Source: Aliikangiella maris (GTDB lineage: Bacteria > Pseudomonadota > Gammaproteobacteria > Enterobacterales > Kangiellaceae). Taken from it: DNA of 64,000 nucleotides. The notes under the pieces were generated by a model. The model ran no database searches. It was given only the letters and a program-made list of their open reading frames with translations, and had not been told where the DNA came from. The stretch lies in the NCBI RefSeq assembly GCF_040719265.1, contig NZ_JBFDAH010000006.1, forward strand, positions 213,543 to 277,542. Direction: 5' to 3'. A program made the position numbers and the translations under genes. Positions 26,032 to 35,596 of the stretch are shown piece by piece. The number at the start of each line of letters is the position of its first letter. The stretch's first letter is position 1.

Positions 26032-27441
26032 TCAATTCAATTGTTTTGCGATATCTTGCAAACATTGTATAGCAATATCAATATCGAGCTGGTCAGTTTC
26101 CCAGTTACTTAGTGCCATACGAATAATATTTTTACCTTGCCAACGCCCGGGACTTAAAAATAAGCGTCCATCTAAATTAATTGCTTTTAAATATTCGGCA
26201 GTCTTTTGATTAGCTATATCAAGTTGAAGGTTGTCACATGCTGGTCGAAACAACACAACATTCAGTTGGCAAGGATGTACCAATTCATATTCAGCTGATG
26301 CATCAATTTTTTGCGCTAATTGCTGTGCTAAATTCACACTTTGATTAATCCAGCTGGCAATACCTTGCTTGCCATAGGCCAATAAGGTAAACCATACAGG
26401 CAACGCTCTAAAACGCCGTGAATTTTCTATACCTAATGCTAAAAAGCTAGGAGCTTCATGGTTTGATGCCAAATAAGGAGCAGGCACATTACAACTGGCA
26501 AAAAGTTTGTCTAAATGGCGTGTTAAAAAGACACCACTTTCATAAGGCACATTCAACCATTTATGACTATCGAGAGTGATCGAGTCAGCCAATTCAATGC
26601 CATCCACCAGATTTCGCTTTTTCTCATCATCTAATAGTCGGGCAAATAAGCCAAACGCCGCATCAACATGTAGCCATGCATTATGCTGTTGCGCAAGCTG
26701 ACTAATGGCTTGTAAGTCATCAAAGTCGGTTAGCGTTACAGTGGCTGTGCTGGCAATAATAATTTTAGCTGGCTTTTGAGAAGCTTCTAATAATTCTGCT
26801 AGATGTTGAACATCAATAGCTTCAGAGTCAGGCTTGGCATTTACCCTAGTGACACTTTGTTGTCCAAGCCCTGCCATTCCCAAACTTTTAATCATACTTG
26901 CATGCGGTGTTGTCGCAAAAATTTCAACTTCTAACTGGTAAGCACCTTGCTTGGCCACATCAATACCTTGTTGCTCTCCGGCAAATTGTCTGGCACATAA
27001 TGCTCCCAAAAAATTCGATGCAGTCGCCCCAGTTGTAATGATGCCATTAAATGTTTCTGGCAAGTCAAACATTTCACAAAGCCAACGAATCGTATGTCGT
27101 TCAACTTCACAGGCAACTGAGTCACCATCAAAAGATAAGTTTTGATCAAAGGTACTCACGAGCCAATCAGCAAAAGTTGCTACGGGAGTTGCACCTCCAG
27201 TAACAAACCCCCAATATCGAGGTCCTCGTGATGCTGATAACTGTGGAATAATATGATCACATAAATACGCTAAAGCTTGATGAAATCCTTCGCCTTGTAA
27301 TGATACAGGAAGCTTGGCTAATTGAGGCGTAATTTGTCCAACAGGTCTTTCATCTAAATCTGCCATAAAATTACGGGTAATTTGAGCAAAAACATTTAAA
27401 TATTCATCAAGATTTTGCCAGTCAGCTTTTGAGGGTGACAT
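26032..27441 (-). CDS. PLP-dependent group II amino acid decarboxylase family
   Basis: Cytoplasmic pyridoxal-phosphate enzyme of 469 residues, DDC/GAD-related. Visible are GFVTGGATPVATFADWLVST, TTGATASNFLGALCARQ, the PLP-ring His/Asp segment HVDAAFG, and the Schiff-base lysine in ITLDSHKWLNVPYESG. Relatives decarboxylate aromatic amino acids, glutamate or diaminobutyrate; the substrate cannot be chosen from sequence alone. It lies downstream of a TonB receptor gene on the same strand, but a hairpin terminator separates them. The start is the ATG at 27441. Confidence 0.88.
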   Translation of the reverse strand: MSPSKADWQNLDEYLNVFAQITRNFMADLDERPVGQITPQLAKLPVSLQGEGFHQALAYLCDHIIPQLSASRGPRYWGFVTGGATPVATFADWLVSTFDQNLSFDGDSVACEVERHTIRWLCEMFDLPETFNGIITTGATASNFLGALCARQFAGEQQGIDVAKQGAYQLEVEIFATTPHASMIKSLGMAGLGQQSVTRVNAKPDSEAIDVQHLAELLEASQKPAKIIIASTATVTLTDFDDLQAISQLAQQHNAWLHVDAAFGLFARLLDDEKKRNLVDGIELADSITLDSHKWLNVPYESGVFLTRHLDKLFASCNVPAPYLASNHEAPSFLALGIENSRRFRALPVWFTLLAYGKQGIASWINQSVNLAQQLAQKIDASAEYELVHPCQLNVVLFRPACDNLQLDIANQKTAEYLKAINLDGRLFLSPGRWQGKNIIRMALSNWETDQLDIDIAIQCLQDIAKQLN

Positions 27442-27544
27442 ATTTTTTCCTTCTCAGTCAAACAATCTAAAATGAGAATAGCAAATCCTGACAATCAAAA
27501 AACAGATACAGATTAATTGAAATTGATAATTAACAGATTAGCGT

Positions 27545-27578
27545 TAAACAAAAGCATCAACACAATGTTGATGCTTTT
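27545..27578 (-). terminator. Terminator after the Oar-like receptor gene
   Basis: A 13-bp perfect stem, AAAAGCATCAACA (27550-27562) and TGTTGATGCTTTT (27566-27578), with loop CAA. On the minus strand it runs into GCTTTTGTTT. Confidence 0.8.
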
Positions 27579-27592
27579 AATTGGTCAACGGA

Positions 27593-30500
27593 TTAGAAGA
27601 ATTGATAACGAATGGTAAAGTCTACACGACGTGGCGCCTGAAATCCGGTAGGCGATAAAAAGTTTGGATTAACTTCGTTATTATCTCTGGCCAAATCTTT
27701 TTGTTGGTTTACTTCGGTAACTGTATCAAAATTAAATGGATTAAACACATCGACCTGTAACGTTAAACCTTCAACAGCTTCTGGCCGATAGTTGATCCCC
27801 ATATCCAATGTATACAACCAATCGGTTTCACCATAAGCACCACGCTTACTAAGCTGTGATACGCCATTTTCATCTTTACAATAAAAACTTGATGCGCTGT
27901 AGCGCTGAAAGTTTGCATAATCAAATGAAGTATCGCCAGCATGTTCAGTGCCTGGTTCACCAATCAATCCTTCTAACGGGATATAACCATTACAACTGGT
28001 TGGCGACCCGGATGATGCACTGATACGCCCAGTTAATGTCACTTCATCGGTGAGCTTATAAGCACCATAAGCTTTAAATTGATGTCGACGATCATTTGGC
28101 AAATAGCCATCACTACCTTCCTGATAGCGATAGTGATCAAAATCCTGAGTAGCTCCGGCGTCTTCTTGTCCCAAGGTTGAATTCACATAACCTTCTACAT
28201 TACCTTTGCTATAAGATAATAAATAGGAAACATTCACAAAAAAGTCATCATTAAATGTTCTCTCTGCGGTGAATTCGAGTCCTTTATAAGTTCGTTTATA
28301 TTCAGGTAACTGAAAATATTCATTCGGTACGGTAACGTGAGTCAAGTTACCATCATGTTCCAAGTCAATAAACAAACTTAAGTCTTTTCCTGGATTAACG
28401 ATTAAACATCCTGACATGGTTCCAGGATAAAAATTAGTAAATCCATTATCTTGTGCCCAGTTATAAAACCCATCGTGCGCACAAAAGTCATCCATTCCAT
28501 CACGCACCGTCTTATAAATTAATTTAGCACCGCCCGTCCAGTTTTCTCCCAGTTCTCGCTGATAACCAATAATCAGTTCATCTTGATGCATTGGCTCTAA
28601 ATCAGATACAGCAATCACCCGTGGATCGGGCACTTGAATATCAATAATTTCACTTCCAAACTGAGCACCCAGACCAATTGGTTCACCCGTTGCAACATCA
28701 AAGCCATCGGTATAAAAATATTTTTGTGTGTAGGTTTCAGTGCGTGTCGCTCGAATATTGGTATTCGATGCGATAGGAATGAAATAGCGTCCTACACTAG
28801 CAAATAATTTTTGCGTACCATCTCCCATTAAATCCCATGAAAAACCAAGACGTGGTGCAATTAAATCATCCGCTTCAACAAACACTTCATTATTTGCAGC
28901 GTAGTTAGTAAAAGTTTCATTTCGTATTCCCAAATAAAGCATTAGATCATCATTAAACATCCAGCTATCTTCAATGTAAAACGCCGTATTATCGACTTTG
29001 AAGTTACCCGATTGAGTCGCATAAGTTCTCTCGCGAACGGTTAATGTACCTACGCCAACATCAACTCCATTAACAACTCCCCCATTAGCATCATTACCAG
29101 AAATATAACGATAATAGCGCTCTCCAGAATAGGTCACACCAGGAGAATAAGAAATAAATTCCTGACTATCGTAACCAAAGCGAATAGTGTGATCACCAAT
29201 AGTCCAGTCAAAATCAAATTTTAAAGCAGTGCGTTCATCGCCATCGGAGCGAAAATTTGGATCGGTTATAAAATCATTCGATTGATTCCAGCAACCTATG
29301 TACACCCTATCGGTCCAGGTTAAATCGCCTGAAGTATCCCAAGCCAATGGGCATTCACCGCCTGGAAAAACACGAGGATTTTCATTATCTTCTTTATTCG
29401 ACAATTCGCCGTACATTACCTTGACACTAAAGTCATCAGTTAAATGTCCAATGTAATTAATAATTTTAATATCACCGCCATTTTCTTCGGTATAGCTGGC
29501 AATTTCTTCACCATGAATACCAGTATTAATTTCACCTACTGGATTTTTGTAATCGGTTTTTTCTTCATCCGTTTTGTTTTGAATATAGGTCATCGACAAT
29601 TGATGATTGTCTGTCACAAACCAATCGAGTTTAATTAACGCATTGGGTGATGTAATTTCTTGATGAGTACTAGTACTGGTGTAGTACCAGTCATTAGTAT
29701 TTTTACGGCCTTCAATGTTGGCAAAAATAAATAATTCATCTTGAATAATAGGACCACCAATTGAAACATTGTAAGCCAGTCGACTATTGTAATCATCCGA
29801 ATCATAAACACTAAAAGCACCATTAATTGAGCCTTTATCAACCACATCTTTTCGATCCGCTCGCAGGCTATCGGGGGTATAATAAACGGCAGCGCTAACT
29901 TCCCACTCATTACTACCACTTTTGGTAACAATATTAGTGACACCACCAAGTGACCGACCAAACTCGGCACCATAGCCGCCAGACTTTACCTGGGTTTGTG
30001 AAATGGCATCAAACGGTAAATTGGCATAATTAAGAAAAGTACGAATATTGGTGACATCAAACCCATCAATATAATAACCATTCTCAGCAACTGAAGCGCC
30101 ACCAAATGAAGGTAAATTTCCAAAGTCATCATCCCCCTGTACAGTGCCAGGCGTCAGCATTGCCACATCAACCAGATTTCTGGCGACTGGCAGCAGGCTG
30201 ATTTGTTCATCGGTAAATACCATTGTAGATTCAGAAGAAGACATATCAATTGAAGACACCCGAGTCCCCACAACTCGCACAACATTTTCTTGGCTATCCA
30301 TAAAGTCAACCGCTGATCCAGTACCAATTTTAACAATAATTTCGCGGGTTTTACCGTCGCTTGTGGTAACTACATAGCGACCAGGCGGCACATCTTTAAA
30401 ATTAAATCGACCATCTTTGCCAACAACAACCGTTCTTTTCGCACCGGTTGCTTTGCTTTTGTAAGTAATGCTGATTCCTGTTTCTGCCTCCCCATAGATG

Positions 30501-30613
30501 GATCCGGTATTATTACTCGATGCTTGCACGCCTAATGGTACAGCCAGCAATGTCGAAACCGCCATTGCCGCAAGCGTTAGTTTAAACTTTTGTTTGAATT
30601 GTTTTTTATTCAT
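27593..30613 (-). CDS. TonB-dependent receptor with carboxypeptidase-regulatory N-terminus (Oar-like)
   Basis: Outer-membrane receptor of 1006 residues. Signal peptide about 1-31, then a carboxypeptidase-regulatory-like beta-sandwich (GRFNFKDVPPGRYVVTTSDG), a plug domain (NLVDVAMLTPGTVQGDDDFG, YGAEFGRSLGGVTNIVTKSG) and a 22-strand barrel ending in aromatic IRYQFF. Such Oar-like receptors are frequent in marine gammaproteobacteria and import unknown large substrates, perhaps peptides. GGGG lies 6 nt before the ATG. No adjacent transport or degradation genes except a PLP decarboxylase beyond the terminator. Confidence 0.92.
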   Translation of the reverse strand: MNKKQFKQKFKLTLAAMAVSTLLAVPLGVQASSNNTGSIYGEAETGISITYKSKATGAKRTVVVGKDGRFNFKDVPPGRYVVTTSDGKTREIIVKIGTGSAVDFMDSQENVVRVVGTRVSSIDMSSSESTMVFTDEQISLLPVARNLVDVAMLTPGTVQGDDDFGNLPSFGGASVAENGYYIDGFDVTNIRTFLNYANLPFDAISQTQVKSGGYGAEFGRSLGGVTNIVTKSGSNEWEVSAAVYYTPDSLRADRKDVVDKGSINGAFSVYDSDDYNSRLAYNVSIGGPIIQDELFIFANIEGRKNTNDWYYTSTSTHQEITSPNALIKLDWFVTDNHQLSMTYIQNKTDEEKTDYKNPVGEINTGIHGEEIASYTEENGGDIKIINYIGHLTDDFSVKVMYGELSNKEDNENPRVFPGGECPLAWDTSGDLTWTDRVYIGCWNQSNDFITDPNFRSDGDERTALKFDFDWTIGDHTIRFGYDSQEFISYSPGVTYSGERYYRYISGNDANGGVVNGVDVGVGTLTVRERTYATQSGNFKVDNTAFYIEDSWMFNDDLMLYLGIRNETFTNYAANNEVFVEADDLIAPRLGFSWDLMGDGTQKLFASVGRYFIPIASNTNIRATRTETYTQKYFYTDGFDVATGEPIGLGAQFGSEIIDIQVPDPRVIAVSDLEPMHQDELIIGYQRELGENWTGGAKLIYKTVRDGMDDFCAHDGFYNWAQDNGFTNFYPGTMSGCLIVNPGKDLSLFIDLEHDGNLTHVTVPNEYFQLPEYKRTYKGLEFTAERTFNDDFFVNVSYLLSYSKGNVEGYVNSTLGQEDAGATQDFDHYRYQEGSDGYLPNDRRHQFKAYGAYKLTDEVTLTGRISASSGSPTSCNGYIPLEGLIGEPGTEHAGDTSFDYANFQRYSASSFYCKDENGVSQLSKRGAYGETDWLYTLDMGINYRPEAVEGLTLQVDVFNPFNFDTVTEVNQQKDLARDNNEVNPNFLSPTGFQAPRRVDFTIRYQFF

Positions 30614-31122
30614 GTGATGCCCCAGTTTTTGTTTTGTTGTTTTAAATTATTTTTTATGTAGTTATTTTTTGGCGTACAACAACCAAAAACGGTCAAATGG
30701 TTACCGCCAGTTCTTATTAGTTCTCATCAATTTTTATTGAATTTTTATTGAATTATTATTGAACGACAGAAGCTATCTTAATTTTTGGCAAAAAACAATA
30801 ACTCAGTATCAAATATCTTGAAATTAGATATTTCAGAATAAAATTACCATTGAATCCAAGGAAGTGTTCGTTAATAAGGAGTTTAGCGTTTTTGCATTGC
30901 AAAAACATTTATCTCAAAATAAAATTCTAAGCGGCTATAGCAAGTTTTCCAGTAGATGGAAAATGAGAATAGTAAAAAGGTGATAGTCATTGATAAAGCC
31001 AGATAGACCAAAACTTAATCTATCTGAACTTTATTAGCGATGAATTAAAAGTGAGGTATTCCCTCAAATTGCTGCTACTTCGCTAGCCAATTGTGGCAAC
31101 GAGTAATGGCAACGGCCCGAAA
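30614..31122. other. Intergenic region with triple 11-bp repeat
   Basis: About 500 bp upstream of the receptor gene. TTTTTATTGAA at 30731-30741 and 30742-30752 is followed by TTATTATTGAA at 30753-30763. The rest is AT-rich; no remains of a CysB effector domain were seen in it. Confidence 0.6.
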
Positions 31123-31437
31123 TTATCGACCCATTGAGGCAAACTGGCTTAAAGAAACCGGGCGATGATATCCATTAACCTCATTTGAAAACTCTTTAAT
31201 TTCATTGACGGTGTCCATAATTGCTCTGGCTTTTTCCAACACAACACGACCTTCATCGGTTATGCCAACCAAGCTCTTACCGTTGCGGCAAAATATTTCC
31301 ATCCCCAGTTCTTCTTCCAGTAAACGAAGCTGCTTACTGACCCCTGGTTGGGAAGTATATAACCGCTGAGAAGCTAAGGTAATGTTCAGGTCACTCTCAG
31401 ATATGGCTAAAATAAATCTAAGCTGTTGAAGTTTCAT
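31123..31437 (-). CDS. CysB-like HTH-only protein (truncated LysR regulator)
   Basis: Protein of 104 residues matching the N-terminus of CysB/Cbl: MKLQQLRFILAISESDLN, LYTSQPGVSKQLRLLEEELG (winged HTH), then the linker helix to about residue 88. The effector-binding domain of about 220 residues is missing; a short unrelated tail ends at 31123. It may be a pseudogene fragment or a stand-alone DNA-binding competitor of CysB. AGGAG lies 11 nt before the ATG, and the frame is intact, 78 bp downstream of asnB on the same strand. Confidence 0.75.
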   Translation of the reverse strand: MKLQQLRFILAISESDLNITLASQRLYTSQPGVSKQLRLLEEELGMEIFCRNGKSLVGITDEGRVVLEKARAIMDTVNEIKEFSNEVNGYHRPVSLSQFASMGR

Positions 31438-31515
31438 CGCTAAATTATCTCCTGTTAAGTTACAACAAATTGGGGTATTGCTTTATGCCATTTTATTCAA
31501 ATGGCATAAATTTAT

Positions 31516-33219
31516 TTACTTACTGACAGCGTCGGCATGAACACCAGCAACTGCTCTGCCTGAAGGATCAGAGTTATTGGCAAAACTGGCATCCCAAGCT
31601 AATGCTTCTTTAGTGCTACATGCAATAGACTTTCCACCTGGCACAGTGGCCGCTGCACTATTTGATTTAAATTTACTTTCAAACAGTTTGCGATAGAGTA
31701 AGCCTTCTTTGGTATCAGGTGTATTGATTGGATAATCAATTTCTGCACGTTGCATTTCAATATCTGAAATCTGTGCTTCAGCATAATCTTTTAATGAATC
31801 TATCCAACTGTAACCTACGCCATCAGAAAACTGCTCTTTTTGACGCCATAAGATTTCTTCTGGTAAATAACCTTCAAAAGCTTCACGCAGAATTCGTTTC
31901 TCTATCTTGCCGTTACCACACATTTTAGCTTCGGGGTTAATCGACATTGCAGCGTCAAGAAACTTCCGATCTAAAAATGGGACTCGAGCTTCAACGCCCC
32001 AAGCGGACATTGCTTTATTGGCACGCAGACAGTCAAACTGATGTAAGCGCTCCAGTTTACGTACAGTTTCTTCATGAAATTCACGTGCATCAGGCGCTTT
32101 ATGGAAATACAAATAACCACCAAAAATTTCATCAGCACCTTCGCCTGACAGCACCATTTTAATTCCCATTGATTTAATTTTTCGAGCCATTAAAAACATC
32201 GGGGTAGATGCACGAATGGTTGTTACATCGTAAGTTTCTAAATGGTAAACAACATCTGCCAGCGCATCGATACCTTGCTGAACGGTAAAATGAATTTCAT
32301 GATGAATGGTACCAATCATATCAGCAACTTTTTGTGCTGCGGCTAAATCGGGAGAACCTTTTAAACCAACCGCGAAGGAGTGTAGTTGAGGCCACCATGC
32401 CGGGCTCTTCTGATCATCTTCAATTCGTTTAGCCGCAAAACGTTGAGCCACTGACGATATAATTGATGAGTCCAGACCACCAGAAAGTAAAACCCCGTAA
32501 GGTACGTCTGACATCATGTGCTTTTTCACTGAAGCTTCAAGCGCTTCGCGAACCATTTCGGGTGATGCAGGTTTGTTGACCACTGCTTCGTAGCTTTTCC
32601 ATTCTGGCTTATAATAAGGCTTGATTTCGCCTTGAGCACTATCTAAATAGTGTCCTGGTGGAAATAAATAGACTTCGCGGCATACATCACTTAGCGCTTT
32701 CATCTCTGAAGCGACATAAAGTTGACGCAGTTCGTCGTAACCATAATAAAGTGGAATAATACCAATTGGATCACGGGCAACCAAATAGCGATTGTTCACC
32801 TGATCAAACAAAATAAAAGCAAACATCCCTTCCAGTTGATTCAGTCTTTTTTCTATTTGAACTGCCGAAACCTGATTGCTTGCGGTTAAATCCTGGGCAT
32901 ACAGCCCCAAAATGACTTCACAATCAGATTTGGTTTGAAATTGATATTGACTGACTTCGTCAATCGCTAACTGGCGGTGATTGTAGATTTCACCATTAAC
33001 TAACAAGGCTAAATTTCCATTATTATTCAGCAGTGGCTGCTCGCCACTCTCAATATCAACGATTGCTAATCGCTCATGGACCAAAACCGCGGTATCGGTC
33101 TCCCACACCCCAGACCAGTCAGGTCCGCGATGGCGTTGTTTTTGAGACTGTTCAATCGCCAAACTACGTAGCGCTTTAACATCTCCTTGAATGTCCAATA
33201 TACCAAAAATGGAACACAT
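31516..33219 (-). CDS. asnB: Asparagine synthetase B (glutamine-hydrolysing)
   Basis: Converts aspartate to asparagine with ATP and glutamine; 567 residues (E. coli 554). Class II amidotransferase domain with nucleophile Cys2 (MCSIFGI), RHRGPDWSG, and NGEIYNHRQL. Synthetase domain from about 215 with PP-loop LLSGGLDSSIISS, LSGEGADEIFGGYLYF and EARVPFLDR. GGTG precedes the ATG. It is divergent from an AsnC-type regulator (207 bp between), so regulation by AsnC is likely. Confidence 0.96.
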   Translation of the reverse strand: MCSIFGILDIQGDVKALRSLAIEQSQKQRHRGPDWSGVWETDTAVLVHERLAIVDIESGEQPLLNNNGNLALLVNGEIYNHRQLAIDEVSQYQFQTKSDCEVILGLYAQDLTASNQVSAVQIEKRLNQLEGMFAFILFDQVNNRYLVARDPIGIIPLYYGYDELRQLYVASEMKALSDVCREVYLFPPGHYLDSAQGEIKPYYKPEWKSYEAVVNKPASPEMVREALEASVKKHMMSDVPYGVLLSGGLDSSIISSVAQRFAAKRIEDDQKSPAWWPQLHSFAVGLKGSPDLAAAQKVADMIGTIHHEIHFTVQQGIDALADVVYHLETYDVTTIRASTPMFLMARKIKSMGIKMVLSGEGADEIFGGYLYFHKAPDAREFHEETVRKLERLHQFDCLRANKAMSAWGVEARVPFLDRKFLDAAMSINPEAKMCGNGKIEKRILREAFEGYLPEEILWRQKEQFSDGVGYSWIDSLKDYAEAQISDIEMQRAEIDYPINTPDTKEGLLYRKLFESKFKSNSAAATVPGGKSIACSTKEALAWDASFANNSDPSGRAVAGVHADAVSK

Positions 33220-33426
33220 GGAATTTCACCTTTTGCCAGCTTAATTATTGTTGATAAAAATAGTTTGAGTGATTAGTCAAGTCTGACTTTCAAACCGATA
33301 TTTTACAATCATTAAACAAATCGACCAAAAAGTGAATACCTATCAATAAAAACAAGTTTTTTAGTGAATATTTTTTAATTTTTACCTATTATATTGATAA
33401 TTCGTTAAAATATACCAAAAAATTCT

Positions 33427-33885
33427 ATGCAAAACTTTCAGATCGATAATTTGGACAAAATGATTCTTAACGCACTTTTAGACGATGCGCGCATCCCTTA
33501 CGCAGAACTCGGTAAGCGATTTAAGGTGAGCCCAGCCACTATTCACGTGCGTATCGAGAAAATGCGGTCAGCGGGCATCATTGTCGGTACTCGACTAGCG
33601 ATAGAGCCTAAAAGGCTTGGCTACGATGTCAGTTGCTATGTTGGGATTACCTTAAATAATGCGGGCGACTACCCTGAAGTTGTCAAACGTCTCGAAGCCT
33701 TTGACGAAGTTGTTGAGGCTTACTATACAACAGGGAAATTCAGTATTTTTATAAAAGTCATCTGTCACTCCATTGACGAATTGCAATGGGTATTAATCGG
33801 CAAAATTCAGTCGATAGAAAAAATACGCGATACCGAAACCTTTATGTCGCTACAAAACCCGATTCAGCGAACAATTAAAATCTGA
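33427..33885 (+). CDS. asnC: AsnC transcriptional regulator (Lrp/AsnC family)
   Basis: DNA-binding regulator, 152 residues, with close end-to-end similarity to E. coli AsnC: IDNLDKMILNALLDDAR, VSPATIHVRIEKMRSAGII (HTH), EAYYTTGKFSIFIKV (ligand-binding RAM domain) and NPIQRTIKI at the end. In E. coli AsnC responds to asparagine and activates asnA; here it faces asnB. The stop at 33885 directly abuts the convergent alkaline phosphatase stop at 33886. Confidence 0.95.
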   Translation: MQNFQIDNLDKMILNALLDDARIPYAELGKRFKVSPATIHVRIEKMRSAGIIVGTRLAIEPKRLGYDVSCYVGITLNNAGDYPEVVKRLEAFDEVVEAYYTTGKFSIFIKVICHSIDELQWVLIGKIQSIEKIRDTETFMSLQNPIQRTIKI

Positions 33886-35238
33886 TTACTCAGCGACATA
33901 CTCAGCCAAGACATCGCCTACCTGTGTGTTGTCCATATGGCCACGCAACCGCTCACTACCTGCTCCCAGAGCATAGAGAGCAACATCACCACCGGTATGT
34001 CCTTGAGTCGTCCATCCGGTGAAGCTGCGCTGACTAATAATTTTGGCAATCTTTTCTCGAATACTATCCCAATCTTGTAAGTTGACTTTTTTCAGAGACT
34101 GCTTTTCTGCTTGACTTAATTCAATCTTCATTGATTGTTCGACTTCGCGGATAATCGCTTTAGAATTCAAGACTTTTGTCGCAATAAAAGCCGGGGTCAG
34201 ACTAAACTGGCGTAAAAAGTCAACATTCCATTGATAGTGCTTGCCACTGGTTTTGGCGCCAATTGATAATCCACCCGTTTCATGGTCTGCAGTAATAACC
34301 ATTAATGTATCTTTACTGGCTTTTGTATAGTCAATGGCTACTTGAGCTGCACGCTCAAAATCCTGCATTTCTGAAATGACCCCTAACACATCATTGGCAT
34401 GTGCAGCCCAATCAATCTGACTACCTTCAACAATTAAAACAAATCCATTTGGTTTTAAAACAGTCAGTTTATCTAGTGCCGCTTTAGTCATATCAGCCAG
34501 AGAAGGTTGGTTAATGGTTCTATCCCAATATTTATCTAATCCTTTATTGGCAAACACACCTATCAATCGCTGCCCTGTGGCATTTTGCAATTGTTCTTTC
34601 CGGTTAACAATTTCAAATCCAAGTTGGGAAAACTCCTCGAGTATATTTCGATCATGCCGTTGAAAGAAGGTTAATCCGCCACCTAGTGCGATATCCACTA
34701 ACGGCATTTGTTCATATCGATTATCAATCAATTGATCAGCAATAGCATTTTCTTTCTCTCGATCGTCAATATGAGCATAAAACGCCGCAGGTGTTGCGTG
34801 AGTTAACTGAGAAGTGACTACTAGGCCTGTTGCCTTACCTGCGATACGCGCTTTTTCAAATAGATTGCGCAGTGGTTTAGCGTTTAAATCAACAGAAATT
34901 GCACCGTTATAAGATTTTTGAGCACTTGCATAAGCCGTTGCCGAAGCGGCTGAGTCGGTAATATTTTCTTTGCTGTCAGCAGCATTGGTATTGACGCTCC
35001 CCACCAGATAAGGATCAAACACTAATGGCTCTTCAAGGGGTGTTGCTGGATTGTCCTGAAACATTCGTAACGCTTTAATGTGTGCTGGCCCCATTCCATC
35101 GCCAATGAATAAAATAATATTTTTGGGTTTTGAATGTGATTTATTGGATGACGTCAATGTCGATTGTGCATTAGCACATGCCCAAGTAACTAATATTAAC
35201 ACTATCCCTAATAATTTTTTACTAACTCGATTTATCAT
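33886..35238 (-). CDS. Alkaline phosphatase (PhoA family), periplasmic
   Basis: Secreted phosphomonoesterase, about 450 residues. Signal peptide ends near ACANAQS; metal-binding IILFIGDGMG (Asp), nucleophile Ser in ITDSAASATAYAS, and metal ligands TADHETGGLSIG and TTQGHTGGDVALYA. The conserved set is complete, so it is probably active on phosphate esters in the periplasm. TTG at 35250 begins the open frame, but ATG 35238 gives a normal signal peptide. Distinct from the PhoX-like protein at 47217. Confidence 0.92.
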   Translation of the reverse strand: MINRVSKKLLGIVLILVTWACANAQSTLTSSNKSHSKPKNIILFIGDGMGPAHIKALRMFQDNPATPLEEPLVFDPYLVGSVNTNAADSKENITDSAASATAYASAQKSYNGAISVDLNAKPLRNLFEKARIAGKATGLVVTSQLTHATPAAFYAHIDDREKENAIADQLIDNRYEQMPLVDIALGGGLTFFQRHDRNILEEFSQLGFEIVNRKEQLQNATGQRLIGVFANKGLDKYWDRTINQPSLADMTKAALDKLTVLKPNGFVLIVEGSQIDWAAHANDVLGVISEMQDFERAAQVAIDYTKASKDTLMVITADHETGGLSIGAKTSGKHYQWNVDFLRQFSLTPAFIATKVLNSKAIIREVEQSMKIELSQAEKQSLKKVNLQDWDSIREKIAKIISQRSFTGWTTQGHTGGDVALYALGAGSERLRGHMDNTQVGDVLAEYVAE

Positions 35239-35596
35239 GTGTGACACCAAACTGAAACTGTCTAATAATTAAACAAGAAAAGCGACATATTACTATGTCT
35301 CTTGAAAGGTTATTTTACATTCTATGCGGCTTTATACCATAACCAGTTATAATCACAATCGAAACGCCACTGCATATAATTTTCATTGATAAAATGTTAC
35401 CTGATAGCTTGCACTTTATTAAACCAGTAAGAATTGCGTTAAGCTTTTCAGACTCACATACATTCTTTGTCATGATAATTTTTGGCTAAGGATTGATATT
35501 ATATTTTGTATTCATCAGCACCTTTTTATCGCATAATACGTTATTTACTCCAGCAGCAGAGACAATAGTCAATAGATTTTAATTTCAGGGTGATTG
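35239..35596. other. Divergent intergenic region, nothing clear
   Basis: About 350 AT-rich bases between the phosphatase and the saccharopine-dehydrogenase-like gene. Promoters for both are expected here, but no convincing pair of hexamers, Pho box or hairpin was assigned. Confidence 0.5.
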
